Assembly (NCBI RefSeq): GCF_011040385.1
Contig: NZ_JAAIKB010000002.1
Coordinates: 62,001 to 126,000 of the forward strand
DNA: 64,000 nt
Direction: 5' to 3'
Source of the DNA: Falsiroseomonas algicola
GTDB lineage: Bacteria; Pseudomonadota; Alphaproteobacteria; Acetobacterales; Acetobacteraceae
Both the position numbers and the translations under genes were made by a program. Below the pieces are notes generated by a model that did no database searches, was not told the origin of the DNA, and worked only from the letters and a program-made list of their open reading frames with translations. Positions 36,170 through 44,550 of this stretch are shown here, one piece after another. Each line of letters opens with the position of its first letter. Within the stretch, counting starts at the first letter, position 1.

Positions 36170-37074
36170 GGCGCGCCTTCCTTCAACCCCGCACTCGGCG
36201 GGCCGATCAGTTCATCCAGGCAGCGCGCGAGCGAGGCGCGCCAATCCGCGGGCGCGATGCCGTGCACGCGCGTGATCTTGGTGCAGTCGAGCCGCCCATC
36301 CGCCGGCCGCGTGGCGCGCGTGGGATAGTCGCTGGTGGCGATCGGCGTCACCGGCGGATGGCGATGCCCGCGCAGTGCCGCCTGCGCCAGGATCTCGCTC
36401 GCGAAGCCGTGCCAGGTGGTGTGCGGCGCGCCGGAGAGGTGGAAGATCCCGAAGCCCTCGTCGCCCGCCGCCGCGGCCAGCAGGCGCGGCGCCATGGCGA
36501 AGACCGCATCGGCCAGGTCGGCGGCGAAGGTCGGCGCGCCGTGCTGGTCGGCCACCACGCGCAACGCGTCCCGCTCCGCCGCCAGGCGGAGCATCGTCTT
36601 CACGAAATTGCCGCCGGTCGGGCTGCAGACCCAGGCCGTGCGCAGGATGGCGCTGCGGGGATTGGCGGCGAGCACCGCGCGCTCCCCTTCCTCCTTGCTG
36701 CGTCCATAGACGCCGAGCGGGCTCGTCGCGTCCGCCTCGGTATAGGGTGCGCCCTTGCGGCCATCGAAGACGTAGTCGGTGGAGAAATGGATGAAGGGCA
36801 GCCCGCGCGCCGCCGCGGCGGCGGCCAGGTTGGCGGCACCGTCGCGGTTCACGGCGAAGGCCAGCGCCGCATCATCCTCCGCCCGGTCCACGGCGGTATA
36901 GGCGGCGGCGTTCACCACCAGCTCCGGCGCGGCCGCCTGCATCGCCGCCTCGATCGAGGCCCTGTCGGTCAGGTCGAGGGCCGGCGGCTCGAGCGCCATG
37001 ACCTCATGCCCCGCGAAGCGCGCGGCCAGCGCCCGCGCGACCTGGCCCTCCCGCCCCGCGACCAGGAGGCGCAT
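36166..37074 (-). CDS. rmlD: dTDP-4-dehydrorhamnose reductase
   Basis: Last step of dTDP-L-rhamnose synthesis. A 302-residue SDR-type reductase: the nucleotide motif is slightly off-consensus (VAGREGQVARALA instead of GxxGQLG), followed by DLTDRASIEA, VVNAAAYTAVDRAEDD, the catalytic STDYVFDG and YGRSKEEGE (Tyr/Lys), and RTAWVCSP. Start and stop overlap its neighbours by 4 bases on each side. Confidence 0.94.
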   Translation of the reverse strand: MRLLVAGREGQVARALAARFAGHEVMALEPPALDLTDRASIEAAMQAAAPELVVNAAAYTAVDRAEDDAALAFAVNRDGAANLAAAAAARGLPFIHFSTDYVFDGRKGAPYTEADATSPLGVYGRSKEEGERAVLAANPRSAILRTAWVCSPTGGNFVKTMLRLAAERDALRVVADQHGAPTFAADLADAVFAMAPRLLAAAAGDEGFGIFHLSGAPHTTWHGFASEILAQAALRGHRHPPVTPIATSDYPTRATRPADGRLDCTKITRVHGIAPADWRASLARCLDELIGPPSAGLKEGAP

Positions 37075-37676
37075 CAGAAACAGGGCCCGATATCGGCCAG
37101 GCGCGGCAGCACGCGGTCCTTGTCGGAAAGCCGCGCGGTGGCGGGATCGATGCCCCAGTCGATGCCGAGGGCGGGGTCGTCCCAGGCGATGCCCTTGTCG
37201 CAGCCCGGCGCATAGAGGGCGGAGACCTTGTAGGCGACCTCCGTATCCCGCTCCAGCGTCGCGAAGCCATGGGCGAAGCCGACGGGGATGTAGAACATCA
37301 GGCCATTCTCGGCCGAGAGCTCCGCCGCGACATGCTGGCCGAAGGTGGGGGAGCCGGCGCGGAGATCCACCGCGATGTCCAGGATCCGTCCCCGCAGCAC
37401 CCGCACCAGCTTGGCCTGCGGCGCCGGCGGCACCTGGAAATGCAGGCCGCGCACCGTGCCGCGATGGACGGAGAGGGACTGGTTGTCCTGGACGAACTCC
37501 TCCGCGATCCCCACCGCCTCGAAATCCCGGCGGTTGTAGGTCTCGATGAAGACGCCCCGCGAATCCTCGAAACGGCGGACGGTCAGCAGCAGCGGCCCGG
37601 CGATGCCGAAGCCCTGCGCCTCCACATTGCCGGCGCGGCGAATATCCGTGGCCGGCGCGCGCAGCTCATCCAGCAT
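37074..37676 (-). CDS. rmlC: dTDP-4-dehydrorhamnose 3,5-epimerase
   Basis: Third step of dTDP-L-rhamnose synthesis. A 200-residue cupin with EDSRGVFIETYN, FVQDNQSLSVHRGTVRGLHF (catalytic His), VDLRAGSPTFG and the IPVGFAHGFATL strand, then AYKVSALYAPGCDKGIAWDDP. The ATG at 37676 is chosen because AAGGGGA is 8 bases upstream and it gives the family's length. It is first in the rmlC-rmlD-rmlA-WbsX operon. rmlB, the 4,6-dehydratase needed between RmlA and RmlC, is not in the window. Confidence 0.94.
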   Translation of the reverse strand: MLDELRAPATDIRRAGNVEAQGFGIAGPLLLTVRRFEDSRGVFIETYNRRDFEAVGIAEEFVQDNQSLSVHRGTVRGLHFQVPPAPQAKLVRVLRGRILDIAVDLRAGSPTFGQHVAAELSAENGLMFYIPVGFAHGFATLERDTEVAYKVSALYAPGCDKGIAWDDPALGIDWGIDPATARLSDKDRVLPRLADIGPCF

Positions 37677-37826
37677 CGCCGTGATCCCCTTGGGGCTGAA
37701 ATCTCGCGCCCCTCCATAATCCAAGGTAGAGCCCCGCGAAAGGCCGCCAGCCGGCGGCCGGCCGATGCTGGATGGAACAGAAATGCTTTCATTTCCGTCA
37801 GCGACGGCTTCGTGCGGCAAGACGCC

Positions 37827-39110
37827 TCACCACCGTCCGGCATCGGGTTCCGGCGCGGGCTCGCCCCCGGCCGCGATGGTCTCCAGCAATTCGACCTGGC
37901 GGGGCAGGCAGATCGTCTTCAGGTCGTAGCGGTCGATCACGCTCTGCCGCCCGGCCGCGGCCAGCGGCGCATGGGCCTCCGGGTCCGCCAGCACGGCCAG
38001 CACCGTGCGGGCGATGGCGTCGGGATCGAAGAAGGGCACCAGCAGCCCGTTATGGCCGTGGCGGATCGCCTCGCTCACCGGCGCCGTGTCGCTGCCCACC
38101 ACGAGAGCGCCGCAGGCCATGGCTTCCAGCATCGACCAGGACAGCACGAAGGGATAGGTCAGGTAGACATGCGCCTGCGTGACGCGGAACAGGTCATGCA
38201 GCGCGTCATGCGCCACGCGCCCCGTGAAGTGGATGCGGGAAAGGTCGAGCTGCCCGCCCAGCTCCTCCATCATCAGCGCCTTCCAGTTCTCCGCCCCCGC
38301 CGGCTTCTTGCCGTAGGAGACCTCGTTGCCCCCCACGATCACCGTATGCAGATCCGGCCTTTCGCGCTGCAGCCGGGGCAGGGCGCGCATGAAGCTCGGG
38401 AAGCCGCGATAGGGCTCGAGGTTGCGCGCGACATAGGAGATCACCGGGTCGCCCCGGCGGAATTCCCGCCCTTCGGGAGTGCGGAAGACGGCGCCGGCGC
38501 GCGGCGCGCAGCGCTCGGTGTCCACCCCCTCGTGCAGTACCGAGATGCGCCGGCGCGCCCAGGCGGGGTAGCGGCTCCATTGCCAGCGCGTCGGGGAGAC
38601 GCCCCAATCCGCCACCTGGAGGGAGACGAGCTGCGCCGAATTCAGCACCCGCACTCGCGCCGCATCGTCCAGCGTCAGCGGCTGGGCCGGGTCGAAGCCC
38701 ATGTCCTGGCCGACCGCGTTGTAGAAGAACTCCCAGTAATAGAGGGTGCGCGCCTGCGGGAAGACGTCCTTCAGGAACAGCCCCTCTCCCCAGCCGGGAT
38801 GGCAGACGATGATGTCCGGCCGCACGCCGGCATCCCGCGCCTTGACCAGCGCATTGGCCAGGTGCTGCCCGCGGCGGAGCGAGCCTTCGAAGGGGCGGAG
38901 GTAGCGATGCGTCTGCTCCCCGGCGCCCTTGGGCGGGCCATAGGCGAGGTAGGTGATGCCGGGCGCTTCGTAGCCAGGCTTCTCCCCCACGCACCAGACC
39001 TGCACGCCGTCCCGCTTCGCCATGGCAGGGGCGAGATGGGCGTATTGGCCCGGGAAATTCTGGTGGATGAACATCACCCGGAGGGGGCGTTTCAGGGGGA
39101 GCGCGGCCAT
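37827..39110 (-). CDS. Glycosyltransferase family 4 protein (Glyco_trans_4_3 type)
   Basis: A 427-residue GT-B enzyme with the N-terminal HQNFPGQYAHLAPAMAKR mark of the Glyco_trans_4_3 group, PDIIVCHPGWGEGLFLKDVF, and a C-terminal half with RISVLHEGVDTERCAPR, ISYVARNLEPYRGFPSF, VIVGGNEVSYG and VLSWSMLEAMACGALVVG followed by EAIRHGHNGLLVPFFD. The ATG at 39110 has GGAGAGA upstream. It sits 150 bases before rmlC on the same strand and could add rhamnose or another sugar to the glycan made here. Confidence 0.88.
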   Translation of the reverse strand: MAALPLKRPLRVMFIHQNFPGQYAHLAPAMAKRDGVQVWCVGEKPGYEAPGITYLAYGPPKGAGEQTHRYLRPFEGSLRRGQHLANALVKARDAGVRPDIIVCHPGWGEGLFLKDVFPQARTLYYWEFFYNAVGQDMGFDPAQPLTLDDAARVRVLNSAQLVSLQVADWGVSPTRWQWSRYPAWARRRISVLHEGVDTERCAPRAGAVFRTPEGREFRRGDPVISYVARNLEPYRGFPSFMRALPRLQRERPDLHTVIVGGNEVSYGKKPAGAENWKALMMEELGGQLDLSRIHFTGRVAHDALHDLFRVTQAHVYLTYPFVLSWSMLEAMACGALVVGSDTAPVSEAIRHGHNGLLVPFFDPDAIARTVLAVLADPEAHAPLAAAGRQSVIDRYDLKTICLPRQVELLETIAAGGEPAPEPDAGRW

Positions 39111-39255
39111 TCTCTCTCCGGCGTCGGTATCGGAACGGTGGGCGACCATCCGGTGCCGGTCAAGCGCCCGACCCCGCCGAGCCCGGTCGGGCTGGTCGGC
39201 CCCCGCGACGGATGGCAGGGTGCGGCCGATCGACCAAGGGGGGATCCGCAGCATC

Positions 39256-40986
39256 ATGGGCACACGCAAGCGGCCGGACGAACTTCGCAGCCATCGCTGG
39301 TACGGGGTGGATGACCTCCGCGCCTTCGGCCACCGGTCGCGCATGCTGCAGATGGGCTTCTCGGAGGCCGATTTCCGCGGCAAGCCGGTGATCGGCATCA
39401 TCAACACCTGGTCCGAACTGAGCCCCTGCCACTTCCACTTCCGCACGCGGGCGGAGGAGGTGAAGCGCGGCGTCTGGCAGGCCGGCGGCTTCCCGGTGGA
39501 ACTGCCGGCGCATCCCGTGACCGAGCAGTACATGAAGCCCACCAGCATGCTCTACCGGAACATGCTGGCGATGGAGACGGAGGAGCTGGCCCGCAGCCAG
39601 CCCTGCGACGGCCTGGTGCTGCTGGGCGGCTGCGACAAGACGCCGCCGGGCCTGGTGATGGGCGCGCTGTCCATGGGCCTGCCCTTCATCTTCGTCCCCG
39701 CCGGCCCGATGCTGCGCGGCAACTGGCGGGGCAAGACGCTGGGCTCGGGCTCCGACGTCTGGAAGTACAATGCGGAGCTGCGGGCCGGGAACATCACCGA
39801 AGCCCAGTGGAAGGACATGGAGACGGGCATCGCCCGGTCCTTCGGCACCTGCATGACGGCCGGCACCGCCGCCACCATGATGCTGGCCTGCGAGGCGATG
39901 GGCCTGACGCTGCCCGGCGCTTCCTCCATCCCCGCGCCGGATGCCAACCACCCCCGCATGGCGACCGATTCCGGCCGCCGGATCGTCGACATGGTGTGGG
40001 AGGATCTGACGCCGGCCGCGATGCTGACGCAGGGCAGCGTGGACAATGCGGTCGCCGCCACCATGGCCTTCGGCGGTTCCACCAACGCCATCATCCACAT
40101 CATCGCCATGGCCCGCCGCGCGGGTCTGGAGCTGGATCTGGAGCGCTTCGACACCATCAGCCGCCGCGTGCCGCTGATCGCCAATCTCCGCCCCAATGCG
40201 GGGGAGGCGCTGATGGAGGATTTCTTCTACGCCGGCGGCAGCCGCGCCTTCCTCAAGCGCCTGTCCCCGCATCTGGACCTGACGGCGAAGACGGTCTCCG
40301 GCGGCACGATGGGCGAGGACATCGCGGATGCCGAGGTGTTCGACGACGACGTGATCCGCCCGCTCAACCGGCCGATCCAGGCGGAAGGCGGGCTCGCGGT
40401 GGTGAAGGGCACGCTCGCGCCGAAGGGGGCGGTCATCAAGACCTCGGCCGCCGATCCGAAGCTGCTGACGCATACCGGGCCGGCGGTGGTCTTCGACAAC
40501 TACGCGGATCTCAAGAAGCGGCTGGATGACCCCGATCTCGATGTCACGGCCGACAGCGTGCTGGTGCTGCGCTCCTCCGGCCCGCAGGGCGGGCCGGGCA
40601 TGCCGGAATGGGGCATGATGCCGATCCCGCAGAAGCTGCTGAAGCAGGGCGTGCGGGACATGGTGCGGCTCTCCGATGCCCGGATGTCCGGCACCAGCTA
40701 CGGCACCTGCGTCCTGCATGTCGCGCCCGAATCCCATGTCGGCGGGCCGCTGGCGCTGGTCCGGGATGGCGACCTCATCCGCCTCGACGTGCCGAACCGC
40801 AAGCTCGACCTGCTGGTCGATGAGGCGGAGATGGAGCGCCGCCGCGCCGCCTGGACGCCGCCGGTGCGCCGCTACGAGCGCGGCTGGACGTCCATGTATC
40901 TCGACCAGGTCACGCAGGCCGATGAGGGCTGTGACCTGCGGTTCCTGGAAGCCGGCGCGCCGACGCCGGAGCCCGACATCTACTGA
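39256..40986 (+). CDS. IlvD/Edd family dehydratase (probable sugar-acid dehydratase)
   Basis: A 576-residue Fe-S dehydratase. NTWSELSPCHFHF, LGGCDKTPPGLVMGA and the cysteine in SFGTCMTAGTAATM provide the three cluster cysteines, followed by TQGSVDNAVAATMAFGGST, EGGLAVVKGTLAPKGAVIK and LRSSGPQGGPGMPEWG. It resembles L-arabinonate/D-xylonate dehydratases more than dihydroxy-acid dehydratase: the opening HRWYGVDDLRAFGHRSRM and HPVTEQYMKPTSMLYRNM are sugar-acid type. Product would be a 2-keto-3-deoxy sugar acid. It is transcribed away from the glycosyltransferase and stands alone; a DapA-like gene lies at 60.3 kb. Confidence 0.88.
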   Translation: MGTRKRPDELRSHRWYGVDDLRAFGHRSRMLQMGFSEADFRGKPVIGIINTWSELSPCHFHFRTRAEEVKRGVWQAGGFPVELPAHPVTEQYMKPTSMLYRNMLAMETEELARSQPCDGLVLLGGCDKTPPGLVMGALSMGLPFIFVPAGPMLRGNWRGKTLGSGSDVWKYNAELRAGNITEAQWKDMETGIARSFGTCMTAGTAATMMLACEAMGLTLPGASSIPAPDANHPRMATDSGRRIVDMVWEDLTPAAMLTQGSVDNAVAATMAFGGSTNAIIHIIAMARRAGLELDLERFDTISRRVPLIANLRPNAGEALMEDFFYAGGSRAFLKRLSPHLDLTAKTVSGGTMGEDIADAEVFDDDVIRPLNRPIQAEGGLAVVKGTLAPKGAVIKTSAADPKLLTHTGPAVVFDNYADLKKRLDDPDLDVTADSVLVLRSSGPQGGPGMPEWGMMPIPQKLLKQGVRDMVRLSDARMSGTSYGTCVLHVAPESHVGGPLALVRDGDLIRLDVPNRKLDLLVDEAEMERRRAAWTPPVRRYERGWTSMYLDQVTQADEGCDLRFLEAGAPTPEPDIY

Positions 40987-40998
40987 CGGGAGCGCCAC

Positions 40999-41028
40999 GG
41001 AGCGGGGCGCAGGGTCACGCCCCGTTCC
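40999..41028. terminator. Bidirectional stem-loop between dehydratase and GH8 genes
   Basis: Inverted repeat GGAGCGGGGCG/CGCCCCGTTCC (one wobble pair, 8-base loop) between two convergent genes; its right arm starts just after the GH8 stop anticodon, so it overlaps the 3' coding end slightly. Confidence 0.5.
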
Positions 41029-42247
41029 ACAGCCGCCGGATGCCGCCCGCCACCGTATTGCGCGGGGCCGGCACCGGCGCCGGCGGCGGGCCACCCGCCA
41101 TCAGGTTGCGCGGATTCTCCCGCAGCGCGATGCGGGACAGGATGGCGAGCGCGGCGGAGTAGTAGTCCGGACTGCGTGCCACGCTCGGCAGCTGCTTGGA
41201 GATGCCGCGGTGCCAGCCCGTGGCCGTCGTCACCTCCGCCACCGCATGGATGCCGGATGGCGCGGCATAGGGCGCCACCTGCCCGGTGCGGAGATCCGTC
41301 CAGGCCGGGCGGATGGAGAAGCCGGGGTCGTTCCAGAAATTGTTCGCCGCGCGCACCGCGGGCTCATCGGTCATGCCGGCCCAGGCGAGGTGAAGCGGCA
41401 CGCGCACCGCGTCATAGCTGAAGCGGGTCGGCCACCCCGCCGCCGGGCGCGCCTGGCCACCATGGCCGCGCGCGATCTCCACCCAATCCGCCGGCAGGCC
41501 CCAGCGGCCATAGCGCATGCCGCGCAGCATCTGCACGCCATCGCCCATCACCCGCTGCCAGGCCCGGTCGGGCACCGCGCGGCTCAGCGCGAACAGCGCG
41601 GGGAAGGCGTAGTAGGACGGGTTCACCACCACCCGGTCATTGTGGTTGAAGCCCTGCATCGCCGGCAGCAGCACCATGCGGCCATTCACCTCCACCACCA
41701 GGCGGGACAGCACGGCCTGGCCGATGGCGATGCCGTCGCGCCGGTATTCCGCATCGCGCCAGCGATCGGCGGCGCGCAGCAACGCCCAGGCGATGTAGAG
41801 GTCCCCATCCGTCGCGTTGTTCGGGTCATCCACCCGCACCCGCTGGTCCGGGCGGAAGCGCCAGGAATGCAGGCCATCGGGGCGCCGCAGCGTGCGGCGG
41901 GTCCACTGATAGACGCGGTCGAAGGTCGGCCGGTCATCGAAGGCCTCGGCGAAGAGCATGGCATAGCCCTGGCCCTCGCTGTGGCTGATGCCCTGGTTGC
42001 CGGTATCGACCACGCGCCCGTCATTCAGCACGTAGCGATCGCGGAAGGCGCGGTACTGCGCGGCGGGGTCGTCGGGCCCCGTCGCCTCCTCGCCCCCGCT
42101 GGTCGCGGCGCCGCAGGCGGGCGTCAGCACCAGGGCGGCGGTGGCGCCGGCCAGGACCAGCCGGCGGGTGAGGGGAGAGAGGGGCCGCTCCTGCGCGGCG
42201 TCGAGGGCGCAATCCTGCGCAGGCAGGGTCAGGGCTTCGCTGAGCAT
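41015..42247 (-). CDS. Glycoside hydrolase family 8 (endo-1,4-beta-glucanase, BcsZ-like)
   Basis: A 410-residue secreted hydrolase. An export signal lies at about residues 25-50 (RRLVLAGATAALVLTPACGA, possibly a lipobox). The GH8 catalytic pair is visible: acid Glu91 in SHSEGQGYAML and base Asp148 in NNATDGDLYIAWAL. PSYYAFPALFAL and FSYDAVRVPLHLAW are conserved family strands. BcsZ enzymes trim cellulose during synthesis; no bcsA or bcsB is in the window, so it may act on another beta-glucan. It lies downstream of two unusual signalling proteins on the same strand and could be controlled with them. Confidence 0.88.
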   Translation of the reverse strand: MLSEALTLPAQDCALDAAQERPLSPLTRRLVLAGATAALVLTPACGAATSGGEEATGPDDPAAQYRAFRDRYVLNDGRVVDTGNQGISHSEGQGYAMLFAEAFDDRPTFDRVYQWTRRTLRRPDGLHSWRFRPDQRVRVDDPNNATDGDLYIAWALLRAADRWRDAEYRRDGIAIGQAVLSRLVVEVNGRMVLLPAMQGFNHNDRVVVNPSYYAFPALFALSRAVPDRAWQRVMGDGVQMLRGMRYGRWGLPADWVEIARGHGGQARPAAGWPTRFSYDAVRVPLHLAWAGMTDEPAVRAANNFWNDPGFSIRPAWTDLRTGQVAPYAAPSGIHAVAEVTTATGWHRGISKQLPSVARSPDYYSAALAILSRIALRENPRNLMAGGPPPAPVPAPRNTVAGGIRRLWNGA

Positions 42248-42284
42248 GGCAAGGATCCTCGGGATGTCGTTGGGGAGGCGCGCG

Positions 42285-43100
42285 TCAGGCGGCGCGGAAG
42301 CCGATGCGGGCGCGGAGCCCGGTGCCGGGCGGGGCCCAGATGTCGATCCGATGGCCCTGCGCCTGGATCAGGCGGCGGGCGATCGCCATCGGCAATTCAC
42401 GGACGAGGCGCGAGCGGTGCCCGGCCTCCAGCGTGCCGACCGAGACCCGCTGCACGACGAGGTCCATCACCACGCCGTCCTGGCCCGCCGTGACGGACAG
42501 CTCCGCCCGTGCCGGCCCGGCGCAATTCGCCTGGCCATGCAGGGCCAGCAGCTCCGCCGCCCGTAGCAGCCGCGCGGGATCGACCAGGCAGGCCTGCTCC
42601 ATGGGTGCCAGGTTCCGCAGCCCGCAACGGATCCCCTGATCCGCCAGCGCGGCCACCAGGTCCCAGGCCAGGATGCGGACGGGGTAGGGCGCCACCGCCA
42701 GCGGCGTCTCCGCCGCCGCGCCCACGGCGTCGGTCAGCAGCGCCTCGACCAGGGCAAAGAGGGAGGGCTGCGGCGGTTCCTGGTCCCACGCCGTCACGGT
42801 GATGGGGGCGGCTTCCTCCCGCCCCGCGGCGTCCAGCACTGCGGCCATGGCGCCCCGCAGCCGCTGCATCATCGCCTGCAGCCCGGTCTCCGACCCCGCC
42901 CGCGGCATGGGCAGCTGGACACGGCGATCGCCCGGCGGCGGTTCGGCCCAGCCGAGCCGCGGGCCGTCGGACCGCCGCCGGCCATAGGTCGGGCGGCTGG
43001 CCGGCGCGGCCTGGCGCGTGGCATCCGGCAGGGCGGCGGCGTTCATGGAGGGCTGCGCGGCAGCCTGGACGGCAGGCATGGAAAGGGCGTCGGCGAACAT
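42285..43100 (-). CDS. Protein with degenerate histidine-kinase-like C-terminal module
   Basis: Not a known family by name. The C-terminal 100 residues (VDPARLLRAAELLALHG, then AELSVTAGQDGVVMDLVVQR, LPMAIARRLIQAQGHRIDIW and TGLRARIGF) match the C-terminal module of the next gene upstream, and together they look like a HATPase fold that lost its N-box and ATP-lid glycines. The middle part could be a DHp-like helical pair without a clear His. The ATG at 43100 is preferred because AGGGAGA precedes it; the ATG at 43121 has no such site. It sits between the GH8 gene and the REC-module gene, 37 and 72 bases apart. Confidence 0.55.
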   Translation of the reverse strand: MFADALSMPAVQAAAQPSMNAAALPDATRQAAPASRPTYGRRRSDGPRLGWAEPPPGDRRVQLPMPRAGSETGLQAMMQRLRGAMAAVLDAAGREEAAPITVTAWDQEPPQPSLFALVEALLTDAVGAAAETPLAVAPYPVRILAWDLVAALADQGIRCGLRNLAPMEQACLVDPARLLRAAELLALHGQANCAGPARAELSVTAGQDGVVMDLVVQRVSVGTLEAGHRSRLVRELPMAIARRLIQAQGHRIDIWAPPGTGLRARIGFRAA

Positions 43101-43172
43101 GGGGTTCTCCCTCGTCGTCATCGGCGGTGTGGGGATGGGGTGGGGTGGGCCCCGTGGTGTGGGGCCGGCGGG

Positions 43173-44321
43173 CTACCCGGCCTGGATCACGAGGCGCGCC
43201 CGCAATCCGCCGGTCGGAATGGTCCAGGCATCCAGCCTTCCACCGAGCGCCGCCACCAGCCGGCGGGCGACGGCGACCGGCAGGCCGCGCTCCGGCTGCG
43301 GTTCGGGCTCCACCGGCTCGGCCTTCTCCGGCCGCAGCAGCAGGTCGAGCCGCGCCTGGCCCGCGCCGGCATCGAGCGACAGCTCCGCCGTGCCCGCCTG
43401 CCCGCCAAAGGCGCGGCGGGCCAGCAGGTCGATCGCCTGCAGCAGGCGCGCTGCGTCGATCTCGAAGGCCGGGTCGGCATCGGGCTGCAGCGTGATGCGC
43501 CGCGAACAATGCGCTCCCTGGGACCGCAGCTGCGTCGCGACCTGGCTCATCAGGGCATGGGCGGAAACCGGGCTGGGACGCGGCAGGGCGAGCCCATCCT
43601 CGAGCGCCCGCACATCGGCCAGCCGGTCCGCCAGCTTCTCGACCAGCCTTCCGTCGGAGCCCTCATCCAGGCCGGGCCGGGGCTGGGCGCGGCGCTCGGT
43701 GGCCAGCGCAGGGTCGGCGGCGAGTGGCGACAGGGCCTGGCGCTCCGCCAGAGGCAGCATCGCCGCCGCCGGCTGGGCATAGCTCGGCCGGGGCGGGAGG
43801 TCGCGGTGGACGCTCTCCTCCTGCCCGGACCGCGCTGCGCGCCGGCGCCCCGCCGCGCTGGCCAGGGCATCGGCGACCAGCTGCGCCAGGTCGGCGCCGC
43901 GCATGGGCTTGTGCAGCACGCCGAAGGCGCCGATCCGGCTGGCCGCCAGCCCCTGGGCGACGGAGGCGTAGCCGGTGACCAGCAGCACCTCCAGCGCCTC
44001 GGCTTCGCGCCGTCCGGCCAGCGCCGCTTCCGCCATCGCGATGCCGTCCATGCCCGGCATCCGGACATCCGTGACCAGCGCGCCCACATCGGGCCGGCTG
44101 GCCAGCAGGCAGAGCGCCATCCGCGCCGATCCGGCCGACAGCACGGACCATCCGCGCCGGCCGAGCGCCACCGTCAGTTCCTCCCGCACCTCGGCCTCGT
44201 CATCCACGATCAGCACCGACAGGGCCTCGCCGGTGGCGGCGCCACGAGGCAGGGAGAAGCCCGCGCCGCGGGGAAGCGCCAGGCGATCAGGGGCACGGCC
44301 TGGGAAGTTCGGCACGGTCAT
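43173..44321 (-). CDS. Response regulator receiver fused to degenerate HATPase-like module
   Basis: A 382-residue protein. Residues about 34-155 are an intact receiver: acidic pair in VLIVDDEAEV, phospho-acceptor Asp85 in LVTDVRMPGMDG, VTGYAS and the conserved Lys of LHKPMRGAD. A low-complexity linker (about 160-235) leads to a helical segment (PVSAHALMSQVATQLRSQ) and a C-terminal module IDAARLLQAIDLLARRA, AELSLDAGAGQARLDLLL, LPVAVARRLVAALGGRLDAW, which lacks ATP-binding signatures. The arrangement is reminiscent of ChpT-like or hybrid-kinase remnants. The OmpR-type regulator is divergent from it, across a 229-base spacer. Confidence 0.7.
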   Translation of the reverse strand: MTVPNFPGRAPDRLALPRGAGFSLPRGAATGEALSVLIVDDEAEVREELTVALGRRGWSVLSAGSARMALCLLASRPDVGALVTDVRMPGMDGIAMAEAALAGRREAEALEVLLVTGYASVAQGLAASRIGAFGVLHKPMRGADLAQLVADALASAAGRRRAARSGQEESVHRDLPPRPSYAQPAAAMLPLAERQALSPLAADPALATERRAQPRPGLDEGSDGRLVEKLADRLADVRALEDGLALPRPSPVSAHALMSQVATQLRSQGAHCSRRITLQPDADPAFEIDAARLLQAIDLLARRAFGGQAGTAELSLDAGAGQARLDLLLRPEKAEPVEPEPQPERGLPVAVARRLVAALGGRLDAWTIPTGGLRARLVIQAG

Positions 44322-44550
44322 GCTGCGGCTCCGTCCTGGATCGTGGGGCGGGGGCCGGTGGTGCGGGCCGCCCCGTGGTGACGGGCCGATGATTGAGACG
44401 GGGACGCGTCGTCGTGTTGTCGCCTTTGGTATTAACTATTCTCCCAGCGACTGAGACGTGCTCTCGACGTCATCATCCGTCTTCCGGTAAACGTAAACGT
44501 CGAGGAGGGTCTCCGTCGGCGGAGACATCCTGCGTCTGGGGAGACGAAGG
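44322..44550. promoter_or_regulatory. Divergent control region between two regulators
   Basis: 229 bases, less GC-rich around 44425-44450. Holds a perfect palindrome GTCTCCG/CGGAGAC (4-base loop, 44509-44526), the direct repeat GTAAAC-GTAAAC at 44487-44498, and four GAGAC units (near 44395, 44453, 44522 and 44541, three of them followed by G). These look like binding sites for the flanking regulators. Confidence 0.45.

Noticed and set aside
39256-40986. ilvD (dihydroxy-acid dehydratase) assignment
   Set aside because: The N-terminal motifs are of the sugar-acid dehydratase type and no branched-chain gene is near.
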